Source: Mucilaginibacter_A sp050954285 (GTDB lineage Bacteria; Bacteroidota; Bacteroidia; Sphingobacteriales; Sphingobacteriaceae). Taken from it: a stretch of 64,000 nt of DNA. Shown here piece by piece: positions 50,758-58,741 of the stretch. Every line of letters starts with the position of its first letter. Position 1 is the first letter of the stretch. The position numbers and the translations under genes were made by a program. The notes under the pieces were generated by a model. The model searched no databases. It was not told the origin of the DNA and saw nothing but the letters and a program-made list of their open reading frames with translations. The DNA lies in NCBI GenBank assembly GCA_050954285.1, contig JBPBPL010000009.1, positions 181,757 through 245,756 of the forward strand, read 5' to 3'.

Positions 50758-51517
50758 TATTGAAGAATTTGATATGCCATTTGAATATGGCAAAACTATT
50801 TCTTTTGCTGATCAGTTAGCCATTTCAACAGAAGGCACACTTAAGATTTTAGCCTTATTAAAACAGCATCAGGTAAAAGCTACCTTTTATTGTACGGCAA
50901 ATTTTGCGTTAAATAAACCGGATGTTATTACTAAAATAGTAGATGATGGACACGAAATTGCTTCACACGGCTATTATCATTCTAATTTTAAGGTAGAGCA
51001 TTTAAAGCAATCAAGAGAAGTATTGCAGGACTTAACCAAGCAAAAAGTTTCAGGTTATCGAATGGCCAGAATGATGCCAGTAGATGAAAAAGAAATTTTT
51101 ACCGCCGGATATGTGTATAATTCTTCCATCAACCCAACTTACCTGCCCGGACGCTACAATAACTTTCATCGCCCGCGCACTTGGTTTTATCAGGATCAGG
51201 TGCTACAGTTACCATCTTCTGTTACACCCGTAGTACGTTTTCCACTATTCTGGCTCACGTTTCATAACCTGCCAATGGTTTTAATTAAGTGGATGTGTCA
51301 GCGCACTTATTGCAGAGATGGCTACCTAAACCTATATTTTCACCCATGGGAATTTACCAATCTGGATCAGCCGGAACGTTTTAACTTTCCAAAATACGTA
51401 GTTAAAAATTCTGGAGAAACATTTATAAAAAGAATTTCTAATTTTATTGTATGGGGAAAAACAAATAATTATCCTTTCTGCACAACAATAACATTCATTG
51501 ATACTATTAGTAAATAG
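50738..51517 (+). CDS. Polysaccharide deacetylase (NodB domain)
   Basis: A 259-residue carbohydrate esterase 4 protein without a signal peptide. Motif 1 LLSFDIEEFDMPFEYGK has the catalytic and metal Asp; motif 2 GHEIASHGYYHSNF has the HxxxH metal ligands; motif 3 region SGYRMARM. It removes N-acetyl groups from a sugar, here probably the lipid-linked or glycan substrate of the two upstream transferases, which is reminiscent of the deformylase or deacetylase step in aminosugar-lipid pathways. That reading is inferred from the operon. Confidence 0.9.
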   Translation: MILLSFDIEEFDMPFEYGKTISFADQLAISTEGTLKILALLKQHQVKATFYCTANFALNKPDVITKIVDDGHEIASHGYYHSNFKVEHLKQSREVLQDLTKQKVSGYRMARMMPVDEKEIFTAGYVYNSSINPTYLPGRYNNFHRPRTWFYQDQVLQLPSSVTPVVRFPLFWLTFHNLPMVLIKWMCQRTYCRDGYLNLYFHPWEFTNLDQPERFNFPKYVVKNSGETFIKRISNFIVWGKTNNYPFCTTITFIDTISK

Positions 51518-51560
51518 TTTATTACTATTAGTAAATAGTAATAAACTATTTACTAATATC
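51500..51560. repeat. AT-rich repeat cluster between convergent genes
   Basis: ACTATTAGTAAATAGT occurs twice (51503, 51524), followed by AATAAACTATTTACTAATA, the inverted form. The stretch can fold into a long AT-only hairpin. It spans the gap and the last codons of both neighbouring genes. Confidence 0.8.
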
Positions 51561-52268
51561 TTTTCTAACCTTTTTAATAATTGCTTCCAAAATCAAAATA
51601 TCTTCTTCCATTTCCAGGTTTAAGGTTGTGTTGATTCCAGGACCTGATAAATGTAGTTCGTATCGATTTACAAGAGGATTAGATTTTACAGGATTAAAAG
51701 AAGCATCTGATTTTTCTGAAATCACTTCATCTTTCTGCTGATCTTTATTTAAGTCCTGTTCAGATTGAATAGTTGGTACAAACTCAGTACTTTCTTGTAT
51801 TTTACCATCCGTTAGTTGTGTGCCGTTTAATAAACCACAAGTTTTTAAACCATCTACAAAATAGCCAACTATCCGTCCTGCTGTAATTTCTTCAACATCA
51901 AATTCCCGAATCAAAATTTTATCCAACATATCTACCGGTAATTCTTTGCCTTTGAAGCGTTCAAAAAGTATAGAAAAAACCTGCGGTGCCAAAAAAGCTT
52001 TTCTTATGAAAGTTATTCGTTCGGTATTAGTATATGAATGCTTAATTAGTTTATAATTATCCGAAACAGTAATCAATCCTTTTTCAAAAAGAATCAATTC
52101 AAATTTTTGTGCGGAGGATATAATCACCATAAAACCACCACTTATTTTACGTTGCATTTTTTCTGCACAATTTTCGGCAGAACAACTTCCGCCTAATGCA
52201 TCTACAGCATCAGCTAAAGCAAATGCTTTTTGAAAAGAAGCTAAAGGATAGTTTAAGTTTTTGGGCAT
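51546..52268 (-). CDS. Unknown protein, possibly DUF5343-like
   Basis: A 240-residue protein without membrane segments. The first 140 residues (YPLASFQKAFALADAVDALGG, then FILFERFKGKELPVDML and AGRIVGYFVDGLKTCGLL) have the winged-helix-like plan of the DUF5343 group; this match is from memory and weak. A low-complexity acidic linker follows, then a C-terminal block NRYELHLSGPGINTTLNLEMEEDILILEAIIKKVRKDI that resembles the end of the same group. The gene is flanked on both sides by related AT-rich repeats (TAGTAATAAA with TAGT), which is unusual here and suggests a self-contained module. It contains one type A motif encoding DASFN. Confidence 0.6.
   Translation of the reverse strand: MPKNLNYPLASFQKAFALADAVDALGGSCSAENCAEKMQRKISGGFMVIISSAQKFELILFEKGLITVSDNYKLIKHSYTNTERITFIRKAFLAPQVFSILFERFKGKELPVDMLDKILIREFDVEEITAGRIVGYFVDGLKTCGLLNGTQLTDGKIQESTEFVPTIQSEQDLNKDQQKDEVISEKSDASFNPVKSNPLVNRYELHLSGPGINTTLNLEMEEDILILEAIIKKVRKDISK
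51695..51707 (-). repeat. Dispersed motif, type A, inside the unknown gene's linker
   Basis: TAAAAGAAGCATC; on the coding strand SDASFNPVKS in the low-complexity linker. Confidence 0.7.
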
Positions 52269-52269
52269 A

Positions 52270-52355
52270 CTTGCTAATATTAGTTTACAAATCTATTAAA
52301 ATCAAGCGTAAATTATTAAATAGTCTAAAATAGTAATAAATAGTATATTTAGTAA
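52270..52355. repeat. AT-rich repeat cluster upstream of the unknown gene
   Basis: Contains the palindrome CTAATATTAG (52274) and AAATAGTAATAAATAGT-like words (52319-52345). The word AAATAGTAATAAA is shared with the downstream cluster at 51533. Candidate operator or partition-like site. Confidence 0.6.
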
Positions 52356-52419
52356 AAAGGTAAATATTGCTATTGTTGGGGATATCATTCAAATACATTA
52401 TTTTTAATAAAAATGTAAA

Positions 52420-52551
52420 ATGCAAAATTTAAGGTTCCAATCAGTAGTATTTGTCTTGCTTACACTCTCAACGATAATCAGCAGTTGTTCCAAGCAGCAG
52501 TATCGTGCCCGGAGTAAAAGATATCCGCATGAAACTCCAAAAAAACAATAA
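52420..52551 (+). CDS. Predicted 43-residue lipoprotein
   Basis: A short frame from ATG 52420: M-Q-N-L-R-F, hydrophobic core QSVVFVLLTLSTIISSC, then a basic tail KQQYRARSKRYPHETPKKQ. Cys23 in ISSC is a good lipobox, so this would be an anchored small lipoprotein of about 21 mature residues. Such tiny lipoproteins are common but rarely annotated in Bacteroidota. It lies 23 bases upstream of the TMEM175-like gene on the same strand. Function unknown. Confidence 0.65.
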   Translation: MQNLRFQSVVFVLLTLSTIISSCSKQQYRARSKRYPHETPKKQ

Positions 52552-52574
52552 CCGCTCACTCCAAAAAAGTATAA

Positions 52575-53210
52575 ATGAATAAAAACAGGCTTGAAGCTTT
52601 TTCTGATGGCGTTTTTGCTATTGCCATTACGCTGTTGGTTTTAAATATTAAAGTTCCAACTCAGCAGAATATTACCAATGCAGTGCTAAACCAAATTTTA
52701 GTAAAAGCATTGCCGCAACTTTTAAGTTTTGTTTTTAGCTTTTTAGTAATTGGTGTTTTCTGGGTAGCTCACCACCGGATTTTTAGTTTTGCAAAAGTGG
52801 TAAATACGCCATTGGTATGGCTCAATATTATTTACCTGCTGTTTATTGCAATCATCCCGTTTCCAGCTTCTATTTTGGCTGATAACTTTTTTCTGACTAC
52901 GACCATTTTGCTTTATACCGGAACGCTGTTTCTGATTTCAATCCTAAACTTTATGATCCTGAGATATATTATCAACAATGAAGATGTTAAACATGAAGCA
53001 CTAACGGTTGAAGTTTACCGCTCGGCAACAAAAACGGCTATCATCGGCCCAATCTGTTATATTCTGGCTGCGGCTACAAGTTTTATCAGCCCATATATCA
53101 GTTTGTTTTTCATGTCTTGCGCGTTGCTTTTTTACATTTTTATTTCGGGAAAAAATACCATGAGCAAAAAGCTGATTGATGTAGCCAAAGAAAAGGTAGA
53201 ATCCGAATAG
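52575..53210 (+). CDS. TMEM175/DUF1211-type potassium channel protein
   Basis: A 211-residue integral membrane protein with six hydrophobic helices. It opens with NRLEAFSDGVFAIAITLLVLNIKVP, the TMEM175 signature in which the first helix FSDGVFAIAITLLVL lines the potassium-selective pore. Bacterial members have one six-helix repeat and form tetramers. Physiological role in bacteria is not settled. It may be co-transcribed with the upstream small lipoprotein. Convergent with the E2 gene. Confidence 0.92.
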   Translation: MNKNRLEAFSDGVFAIAITLLVLNIKVPTQQNITNAVLNQILVKALPQLLSFVFSFLVIGVFWVAHHRIFSFAKVVNTPLVWLNIIYLLFIAIIPFPASILADNFFLTTTILLYTGTLFLISILNFMILRYIINNEDVKHEALTVEVYRSATKTAIIGPICYILAAATSFISPYISLFFMSCALLFYIFISGKNTMSKKLIDVAKEKVESE

Positions 53211-53235
53211 AAAAATATCAACAAAAAATACCTGC

Positions 53236-53248
53236 TAAAAGAAGCATC
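53236..53248 (-). repeat. Dispersed motif, type A, overlapping a stop codon
   Basis: TAAAAGAAGCATCA, preceded by ACCTGC, in the 36-base convergent gap. The TGA stop of the E2 gene (53247-53249) lies in it. Confidence 0.75.
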
Positions 53249-54641
53249 AGATATTTCGTTTTGTGTCCCAGTTTTCTAAGTAGTCGGATATTTTTTTCAG
53301 GAACATACCGCCCAATGCGCCATCTACAATCCGGTGATCGTAGGACAATGACAAATACATCAGGTGCCGGATTGCAATCATATCTCCAGAGGGTGTTTCT
53401 ACAACGGCTGGTTTTTTCTTGATTACCCCAATTGCCAGAATTGCAACTTGCGGCTGATTAATAATTGGCGTGCCCATAATGTTGCCAAAAGAGCCAATAT
53501 TGGTGACGGTAAATGTGCCGTCTTTTACTTCATCGGGCAGCAATTTGTTAATTCGGGCGCGGTTTGCTAAATCATTTACGGCTTTCGCCAAACCTAAAAG
53601 ATTTAAGTTGTCGGCATTTTTAATTACCGGCACAATTAAATTTCCGCTTGGCAAGGCAGTGGCCATACCGATATTAATATTTTTTTTGCGGATAATCTGT
53701 GTACCGTTCAGCGAAACATTAACCATCGGCATATCTTTCAAAGCTTTGGCAACGGCTTCTATAAAAATTGGTGTAAACGTAATTTTTTCGCCTTCGCGTT
53801 TTTCAAAAGCAGCTTTGTGTTTTTCGCGCCATTGAACCAGATTGGTTACATCAGTTTCAATAAAGGAAGTAACATGCGGCGACGTTTGCTTGCTGATAAC
53901 CATGTGATCGGCAATCATTTTCCGCATCCGGTCCATCTCGATAATTTCATCTCCGCCAGAAACAATCGGTTCAACCGGAATTTTTTTAGGCGCTGCTGTA
54001 GGTTGATCGATGATTTTCGGTTCCTGAACTTTTGCAATTTCTGTTTCTGCAGACTGATTATTAGGTTGAGGAGACGCTGATTTTTGTTGCAAATAATTTA
54101 GCAAATCATCTTTAGTCAATCTTCCTTCAGAACCAGAACCAGAAACCTGATCCAGTTCTTCCTGCCGGATGCCTTCCTGCGCAGCAATGCTCCGCACCAA
54201 AGGAGAATAAAAACGGATGCTGTTTGATGCAGAAGTTGGAGCTGTATTTTTTGACTGTAAAAAATCCAGTCCGGGTATTGGTTCCGGTACTTCTTTTACC
54301 GACATTTTTTCTGTAGATACTTCTTTTATCGATGTATTTTCTGCTTGTGCAGTTACCGGTGGCGTGGCCGGTTGTGGCGTCAGGACCGCTTTTTCATCAG
54401 CTTCCGTCTCAATCAACGCAATTATAGATCCAACCTGAACAATATCGTCTTCCTGAAATAACAGTTTTATTAGCTTGCCTTTTACCGGCGACGGAACTTC
54501 TGAATCAACTTTATCGGTGGCAATTTCTACTACAGCATCATCCGGTTCAATCATTTCACCTGGTTTTTTCAACCATTTGATCACGGTTGCTTCGGCAACG
54601 CTTTCGCCCATTTTCGGCAGCAGTAATTCGTATAAAGCCAT
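53247..54641 (-). CDS. 2-oxo acid dehydrogenase E2 (dihydrolipoyl acyltransferase)
   Basis: A 464-residue E2. The N-terminal lipoyl domain has VEIATDKVDSEVPSP with the lipoylated Lys (about residue 43); a Ser/Thr/Val-rich linker is followed by the peripheral subunit-binding domain FYSPLVRSIAAQEGI...GSGSEGRLTKDDLLNYL, and the catalytic domain ends SYDHRIVDGALGGMFLK with the HxxxDG motif. E1 and E3 genes are not adjacent, so pyruvate, 2-oxoglutarate or branched-chain specificity is open; the family in Bacteroidota is often branched-chain or 2-oxoglutarate type. The first linker carries two type A motifs that encode TSIKEVSTEKMSVKEVP. Confidence 0.92.
   Translation of the reverse strand: MALYELLLPKMGESVAEATVIKWLKKPGEMIEPDDAVVEIATDKVDSEVPSPVKGKLIKLLFQEDDIVQVGSIIALIETEADEKAVLTPQPATPPVTAQAENTSIKEVSTEKMSVKEVPEPIPGLDFLQSKNTAPTSASNSIRFYSPLVRSIAAQEGIRQEELDQVSGSGSEGRLTKDDLLNYLQQKSASPQPNNQSAETEIAKVQEPKIIDQPTAAPKKIPVEPIVSGGDEIIEMDRMRKMIADHMVISKQTSPHVTSFIETDVTNLVQWREKHKAAFEKREGEKITFTPIFIEAVAKALKDMPMVNVSLNGTQIIRKKNINIGMATALPSGNLIVPVIKNADNLNLLGLAKAVNDLANRARINKLLPDEVKDGTFTVTNIGSFGNIMGTPIINQPQVAILAIGVIKKKPAVVETPSGDMIAIRHLMYLSLSYDHRIVDGALGGMFLKKISDYLENWDTKRNI
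54286..54298 (+). repeat. Dispersed motif, type A, inside the E2 linker
   Basis: GGTACTTCTTTTACC; on the coding strand SVKEVP. Confidence 0.65.
54316..54328 (+). repeat. Dispersed motif, type A, inside the E2 linker
   Basis: GATACTTCTTTTATCG, 30 bases from the previous copy and in the same frame; on the coding strand SIKEVS. Confidence 0.75.
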
Positions 54642-54671
54642 TCTTCTGTTTTGGTCGGATAAAATTACGTT

Positions 54672-55916
54672 TTATTTTGATTCACGCAGCAGTCTCAGCA
54701 AATCGATCATTGCGTTGGTAGCCGTACGCTCAATATTCTGGATGCGCTTGTTACCAAAAACATATTTTTTGGCGATGGTTTTTTCTTTGTTGGCTACCGC
54801 AATCCAAACTGTTCCAACCGGTTTATCAGGCGTGCCACCATCCGGGCCAGCAATTCCAGTAACGGCCACGGCATAATCCGAAGAAAAATTTTGCAACGCA
54901 CCTTCCACCATTTCGCGCACCGTTTCTTCGCTCACGGCTCCGGTTTCCCAAAGCGTATCGGGGTTTACACCCAGCATCCGCTCCTTCATTTCGTAAGAAT
55001 AAGAAACCGCTCCGCCTAAAAACACACTCGATGCACCGGGCAAACTGGTAAATAAATGCGCCAGATAACCACCGGTGCAGCTCTCGGCCAACGACAGCGT
55101 TTGCTTATTTTTTGCCATTAAAAGAAGTATCGCTTTTTCCAGCGGAATATCCTCGGTAGCGACAACGGTTGCCCCTAACCGGTCGGTAATTTTTTTAGTT
55201 TGAATATCGAGTGCCTGCTTCAGCGCGTTTTCATCCTCGCCATAAGCACTTAAACGCAAACGCACAACACCAAGTTTGGGCAGATACGCCAGTTTAATTT
55301 CCGGTGGCAGCTGATCTTCAATGTCAGCAATCCGTTCGGCCAGAAAAGATTCACCTTCGCCGGCAGTCAGAATAGTTTGGTGGATGATTTTGGGCAGATC
55401 GAAGGTTTGTTTCAGCTTCGGGATCACTAAATCTTCCATCAAATACATCATCTCGAACGGAACGCCAGGCATCGATACATACACTTTTCCGTTTACCTGA
55501 AACCACATGCCGGGTGCCGTACCGTTTTTATTAAGCAAAACTTCGCAATTTTCGGGCACATCCGCCTGACTGATATTTACGTCGAGCAGTGGGCGGTTGT
55601 ATCGTGCAAATATTTTAGCCACATTATCCAGCGTTTCCTGATCGCGTTTCATGCCAACACCAAAATATTCTGCGAGTGTGGTTTTGGTAATATCATCTTT
55701 GGTTGGGCCTAAACCGCCCGTAATCAAAATTACGTCGGCCCGAAGCGATGCTTCTTTTAAGGCAGATAAAATATGCTCCCGGTTATCAGAAACAGAAGAA
55801 ATTTGTTTGATGCGGATGCCGGCCGCATTTAATTGCTGAGCCATCCAGGCCGAATTGCTATCGATAATTTGTCCGATCAGGATTTCATCTCCAATCGTTA
55901 TAATTTCTGCTAACAT
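54672..55916 (-). CDS. cinA: CinA-family protein (NMN amidohydrolase / competence-damage type)
   Basis: A 414-residue protein with the MoaB-like N-domain (EIITIGDEILIGQIIDSNSAWMAQQL, LITGGLGPTKDDITK, MPGVPFEM) and the C-terminal CinA domain (LSLAESCTGGYLAHLFTSLPGAS, GAVSEETVREMVEGA, VAVTGIAGPDGGT). The C-domain is a nicotinamide-nucleotide amidase in characterised members; cinA was named for co-expression with competence genes. It starts 2 bases before the lptD-like stop, so it is in that transcription unit. Two motifs lie in it, one at the interdomain junction. Confidence 0.94.
   Translation of the reverse strand: MLAEIITIGDEILIGQIIDSNSAWMAQQLNAAGIRIKQISSVSDNREHILSALKEASLRADVILITGGLGPTKDDITKTTLAEYFGVGMKRDQETLDNVAKIFARYNRPLLDVNISQADVPENCEVLLNKNGTAPGMWFQVNGKVYVSMPGVPFEMMYLMEDLVIPKLKQTFDLPKIIHQTILTAGEGESFLAERIADIEDQLPPEIKLAYLPKLGVVRLRLSAYGEDENALKQALDIQTKKITDRLGATVVATEDIPLEKAILLLMAKNKQTLSLAESCTGGYLAHLFTSLPGASSVFLGGAVSYSYEMKERMLGVNPDTLWETGAVSEETVREMVEGALQNFSSDYAVAVTGIAGPDGGTPDKPVGTVWIAVANKEKTIAKKYVFGNKRIQNIERTATNAMIDLLRLLRESK
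55119..55131 (-). repeat. Dispersed motif, type A, inside cinA
   Basis: TAAAAGAAGTATC near the junction of the two domains; on the coding strand AILLLMAK. Confidence 0.65.
55747..55759 (+). repeat. Dispersed motif, type A, inside cinA
   Basis: GATGCTTCTTTTA; on the coding strand LKEASLRA in the N-domain. Confidence 0.6.
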
Positions 55917-55917
55917 A

Positions 55918-58686
55918 TTAATTGTTGTTGTAGTAATCTTTCCGCTTGTTCAGTTTCAGTGTTTGCAAAATACTGGCTTTTACGCGTAAATCCACGCTGT
56001 AATATTTGTAGTAGCCAAACGGAATCCATTGAAAAGCCAGATCCCAGCAATGCAAATCGCGGTAAATGGATAAGGAAGTGGTGCTGATTTTGCTCAGCCT
56101 GAAATCATAACCGGAAGTATATTGAAGCTTCCATTTTGGCGTTACATTAAAATCTCCATTCACATTTACGGCGTTAGTAACGGATGTGGCGACACCAGAA
56201 TTATAGTAAGTAAAACTATAATTGAAAGAAACGTTCCAAGGGATATTAAAATCAACGAAAGCATTTGGATCACGGTTGATCAAAGCCAGCTGACTGGCCT
56301 GTTGCGGGGTCATGCCTTGCAAGGTATTAATATTGCTTTGATTTTGGCTTCGTTGCTGACTCTGGTTTTTGGCTGAAGCCGAATTTAAACTGAAATTGGA
56401 AGAAACGGAAAAAGAAGTCAGTGTAGGCAATTTCCCAGATTCTAAAGTATATCGGTTAATAGCTCTGGCATATTTTACAATCTGGCCATTAGAAATAGAA
56501 TCTTTTACAATAGTAGTATAAGGATTGAATACCGAGCTGAAATTGACACCCAGTTTTTGGTTAAACAAAGCTGTACGCCCGGAGACGCTGATGGGCGAAA
56601 GTTTTAAAGAATCGGCCACTAAATTATAAAAGGTAGAAAAAGTAAGCCCTTGCAGGATTGGAATTTTCCGGTCAGTATTGGTCGTATCGGTACTTTTTGC
56701 TCTAACTTTTGCTTCGATGGTATTATCTACACTCAAAGCTAAACCTGCTGACCGGCCGCCGGCCGGGCCCTGGTACAGCGAGTTATCAAAAATTGAATAC
56801 CGGCTGACGGCGTACGGATAAGGAATGGCTGGGTTGCTCACCACGTTTTTAAAATAGCCATAAGAATCACTGTTGTAATCCGGGCGATACTGAAAACTGA
56901 GCGAAGGCGTCATCGTATGCCGGATTGCCTTGATCTTACTGTTTTTAAAAGTAACCGTACCATAAACTTTGGTAGATAGACCGGTACTCAAGCTGTATGT
57001 ACCGGCGCGGCGGAAACCTGGCACCGTATCCGTTACCAGAGAATCAACTCCTGTAGTATTACCCCGTGCATAACGTTTTTGAATGGTTTGCAGATAATCA
57101 ACTTCGTTGTAATTGATACTGGAGGAAAACTGAAAATACTTAAAAACATTCAAACTTAAACTAACCGGAATATTTTGCTGGAAACCGTTTTGGAAGCGTT
57201 TAAAAACCTGCTTCGTCAGAAATTGTGATTCCGGAATAGCCGTTACCCGGTTATCGCCCGTTAATGTATATTGTACGTTGATTCGCTGATACCACAGCTG
57301 CTCGCCAACTCTGGTTTTTGAATCAAACGGATTAATGCTGGCCATATTAAACGTAAAACTCGGCAGATCCAGCGTAATGGTTTTGGTAGATAATTGCTGA
57401 CTATGATTAGCACTTGCCGTAAAGTTAAACGGTGTACCAGCCCAAGTTTTACTGTAAGCAATGCTGGAACGCAACGTGTTCTGGGTTAAAGCTGTTAAAT
57501 TATAATTAACCGTACTGGCGTTGTTAGAATAATAAGTTGAGGTTCCTGCATTAACTGAAGCACTAAAAGTTGTACCTGGATTGGCATTCGGATTTTGCGT
57601 GTGCGACCATCTGATGTTAAAATCTTTGGCAGCCGGATCTGTTTCCAAGCCGTATTTATGGTAACCAAAACTCAGCACTAAATTGCCTGAATATTTATAA
57701 CGGTCGAAATAACGGGCATCACTGCTCAGCTCAAATGATCCTTTGGAATAAATGGAACCATAATTGGTTAAATCAAACTTATCTCCAAAGCCCATGTAAT
57801 AACCAAAATTCCGGAGGTTGAATCCGAGCGTAGCATCTTCTCCAAAGGTTGGTAATATAATACCAGAAGTTCGCTTATCGGGCTTTGGAAAAAAACCAAA
57901 CGGAATAGCAAAAGGTAACGGTACGCCCTCGATTTCTAAATAAGCAGGTCCGGATATAATTTGATTCTTCTCGGCAATACCTTTTGTAATCACAATTCCA
58001 AAATGCGTATCCGGATAAGGCAATGCACAGGTACTAAACAGGATGTTCCGGTAAGCAATTTCATCTTCATTTAGTTTTTTCGCCTGTCCTCCCGAAATGT
58101 AATTGCCCTGCTGTTCTGAAAAAGCCTGATAAATTTTTGCTTTTTTAGTAATATAATCAAATACTAAAGAATCTGCCGTAACCGGACTTTCATTTTTTTG
58201 TTTAAGGATAGGTTTGCCAGAATAACGCTTCGTTTTAGGATTCACAACACCGCGGGCATAAGCCGAATGGTTTTTCTGATCCAGTCTGATGTAATCAGCA
58301 TCAATGGCAGCATCTTCATACGTAATTCGGGCACGGCCGTATAAATATACAATGTTATTTACCTGATCAGTAACAATAGAATCTTCGGCATTATATTTAA
58401 CTGTAGAACTTAAACCACCTTTTGATTTTGAGGTCGTGTCGGTTTTTCCTGCTGTTTTTGCAGATGCTTTTTTTACACCTGATTTTTTGGTAACTTTTCC
58501 TTTAACCGGTGTACTATCTTGCCTTAAGAAAATACGATCTCGCTTTTTGGATGAATCCAGCTGGATGATCGTATCGGCTGTTACCAGCTTATATTTTTTA
58601 GCAAAGTGCGTAATTGAGAAAGAAAAAGCAGAAAAAAAACAAATTGTGATAATCAGTACAGGAAAAAGAAACTTTATAAATCTCAA
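55918..58686 (-). CDS. LptD-like LPS-assembly outer membrane protein
   Basis: A 922-residue outer membrane protein. After an N-terminal signal anchor (FLFPVLIITICFFSAFSFS) and a Lys/Ser/Thr-rich linker comes an OstA-like jellyroll (VNNIVYLYGRARITYEDAAIDADYIRLDQ), then ASGYIFSTCALPYPDTHFGIVI-type LptD core and a long beta-barrel rich in alternating polar/hydrophobic strands. It inserts LPS in the outer leaflet. This group is the Bacteroidota form of LptD. cinA follows with no gap, and the divergent amidase lies 55 bases upstream. Confidence 0.9.
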   Translation of the reverse strand: MRFIKFLFPVLIITICFFSAFSFSITHFAKKYKLVTADTIIQLDSSKKRDRIFLRQDSTPVKGKVTKKSGVKKASAKTAGKTDTTSKSKGGLSSTVKYNAEDSIVTDQVNNIVYLYGRARITYEDAAIDADYIRLDQKNHSAYARGVVNPKTKRYSGKPILKQKNESPVTADSLVFDYITKKAKIYQAFSEQQGNYISGGQAKKLNEDEIAYRNILFSTCALPYPDTHFGIVITKGIAEKNQIISGPAYLEIEGVPLPFAIPFGFFPKPDKRTSGIILPTFGEDATLGFNLRNFGYYMGFGDKFDLTNYGSIYSKGSFELSSDARYFDRYKYSGNLVLSFGYHKYGLETDPAAKDFNIRWSHTQNPNANPGTTFSASVNAGTSTYYSNNASTVNYNLTALTQNTLRSSIAYSKTWAGTPFNFTASANHSQQLSTKTITLDLPSFTFNMASINPFDSKTRVGEQLWYQRINVQYTLTGDNRVTAIPESQFLTKQVFKRFQNGFQQNIPVSLSLNVFKYFQFSSSINYNEVDYLQTIQKRYARGNTTGVDSLVTDTVPGFRRAGTYSLSTGLSTKVYGTVTFKNSKIKAIRHTMTPSLSFQYRPDYNSDSYGYFKNVVSNPAIPYPYAVSRYSIFDNSLYQGPAGGRSAGLALSVDNTIEAKVRAKSTDTTNTDRKIPILQGLTFSTFYNLVADSLKLSPISVSGRTALFNQKLGVNFSSVFNPYTTIVKDSISNGQIVKYARAINRYTLESGKLPTLTSFSVSSNFSLNSASAKNQSQQRSQNQSNINTLQGMTPQQASQLALINRDPNAFVDFNIPWNVSFNYSFTYYNSGVATSVTNAVNVNGDFNVTPKWKLQYTSGYDFRLSKISTTSLSIYRDLHCWDLAFQWIPFGYYKYYSVDLRVKASILQTLKLNKRKDYYNNN

Positions 58687-58741
58687 AATCGATTTTGAAT
58701 ATTATTTTTGCAAATATGTGTGATGTACGGTCTCAAAATTA

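Noticed and set aside
53470..53835. Plus-strand frame opposite the E2 gene (121 codons)
   Set aside because: Shadow of the conserved E2 catalytic domain.
58703..58710. TATTTTTG as promoter of the amidase gene
   Set aside because: Matches TAnnTTTG, but the gap is generally AT-rich and there is no -33 element; too weak to list.
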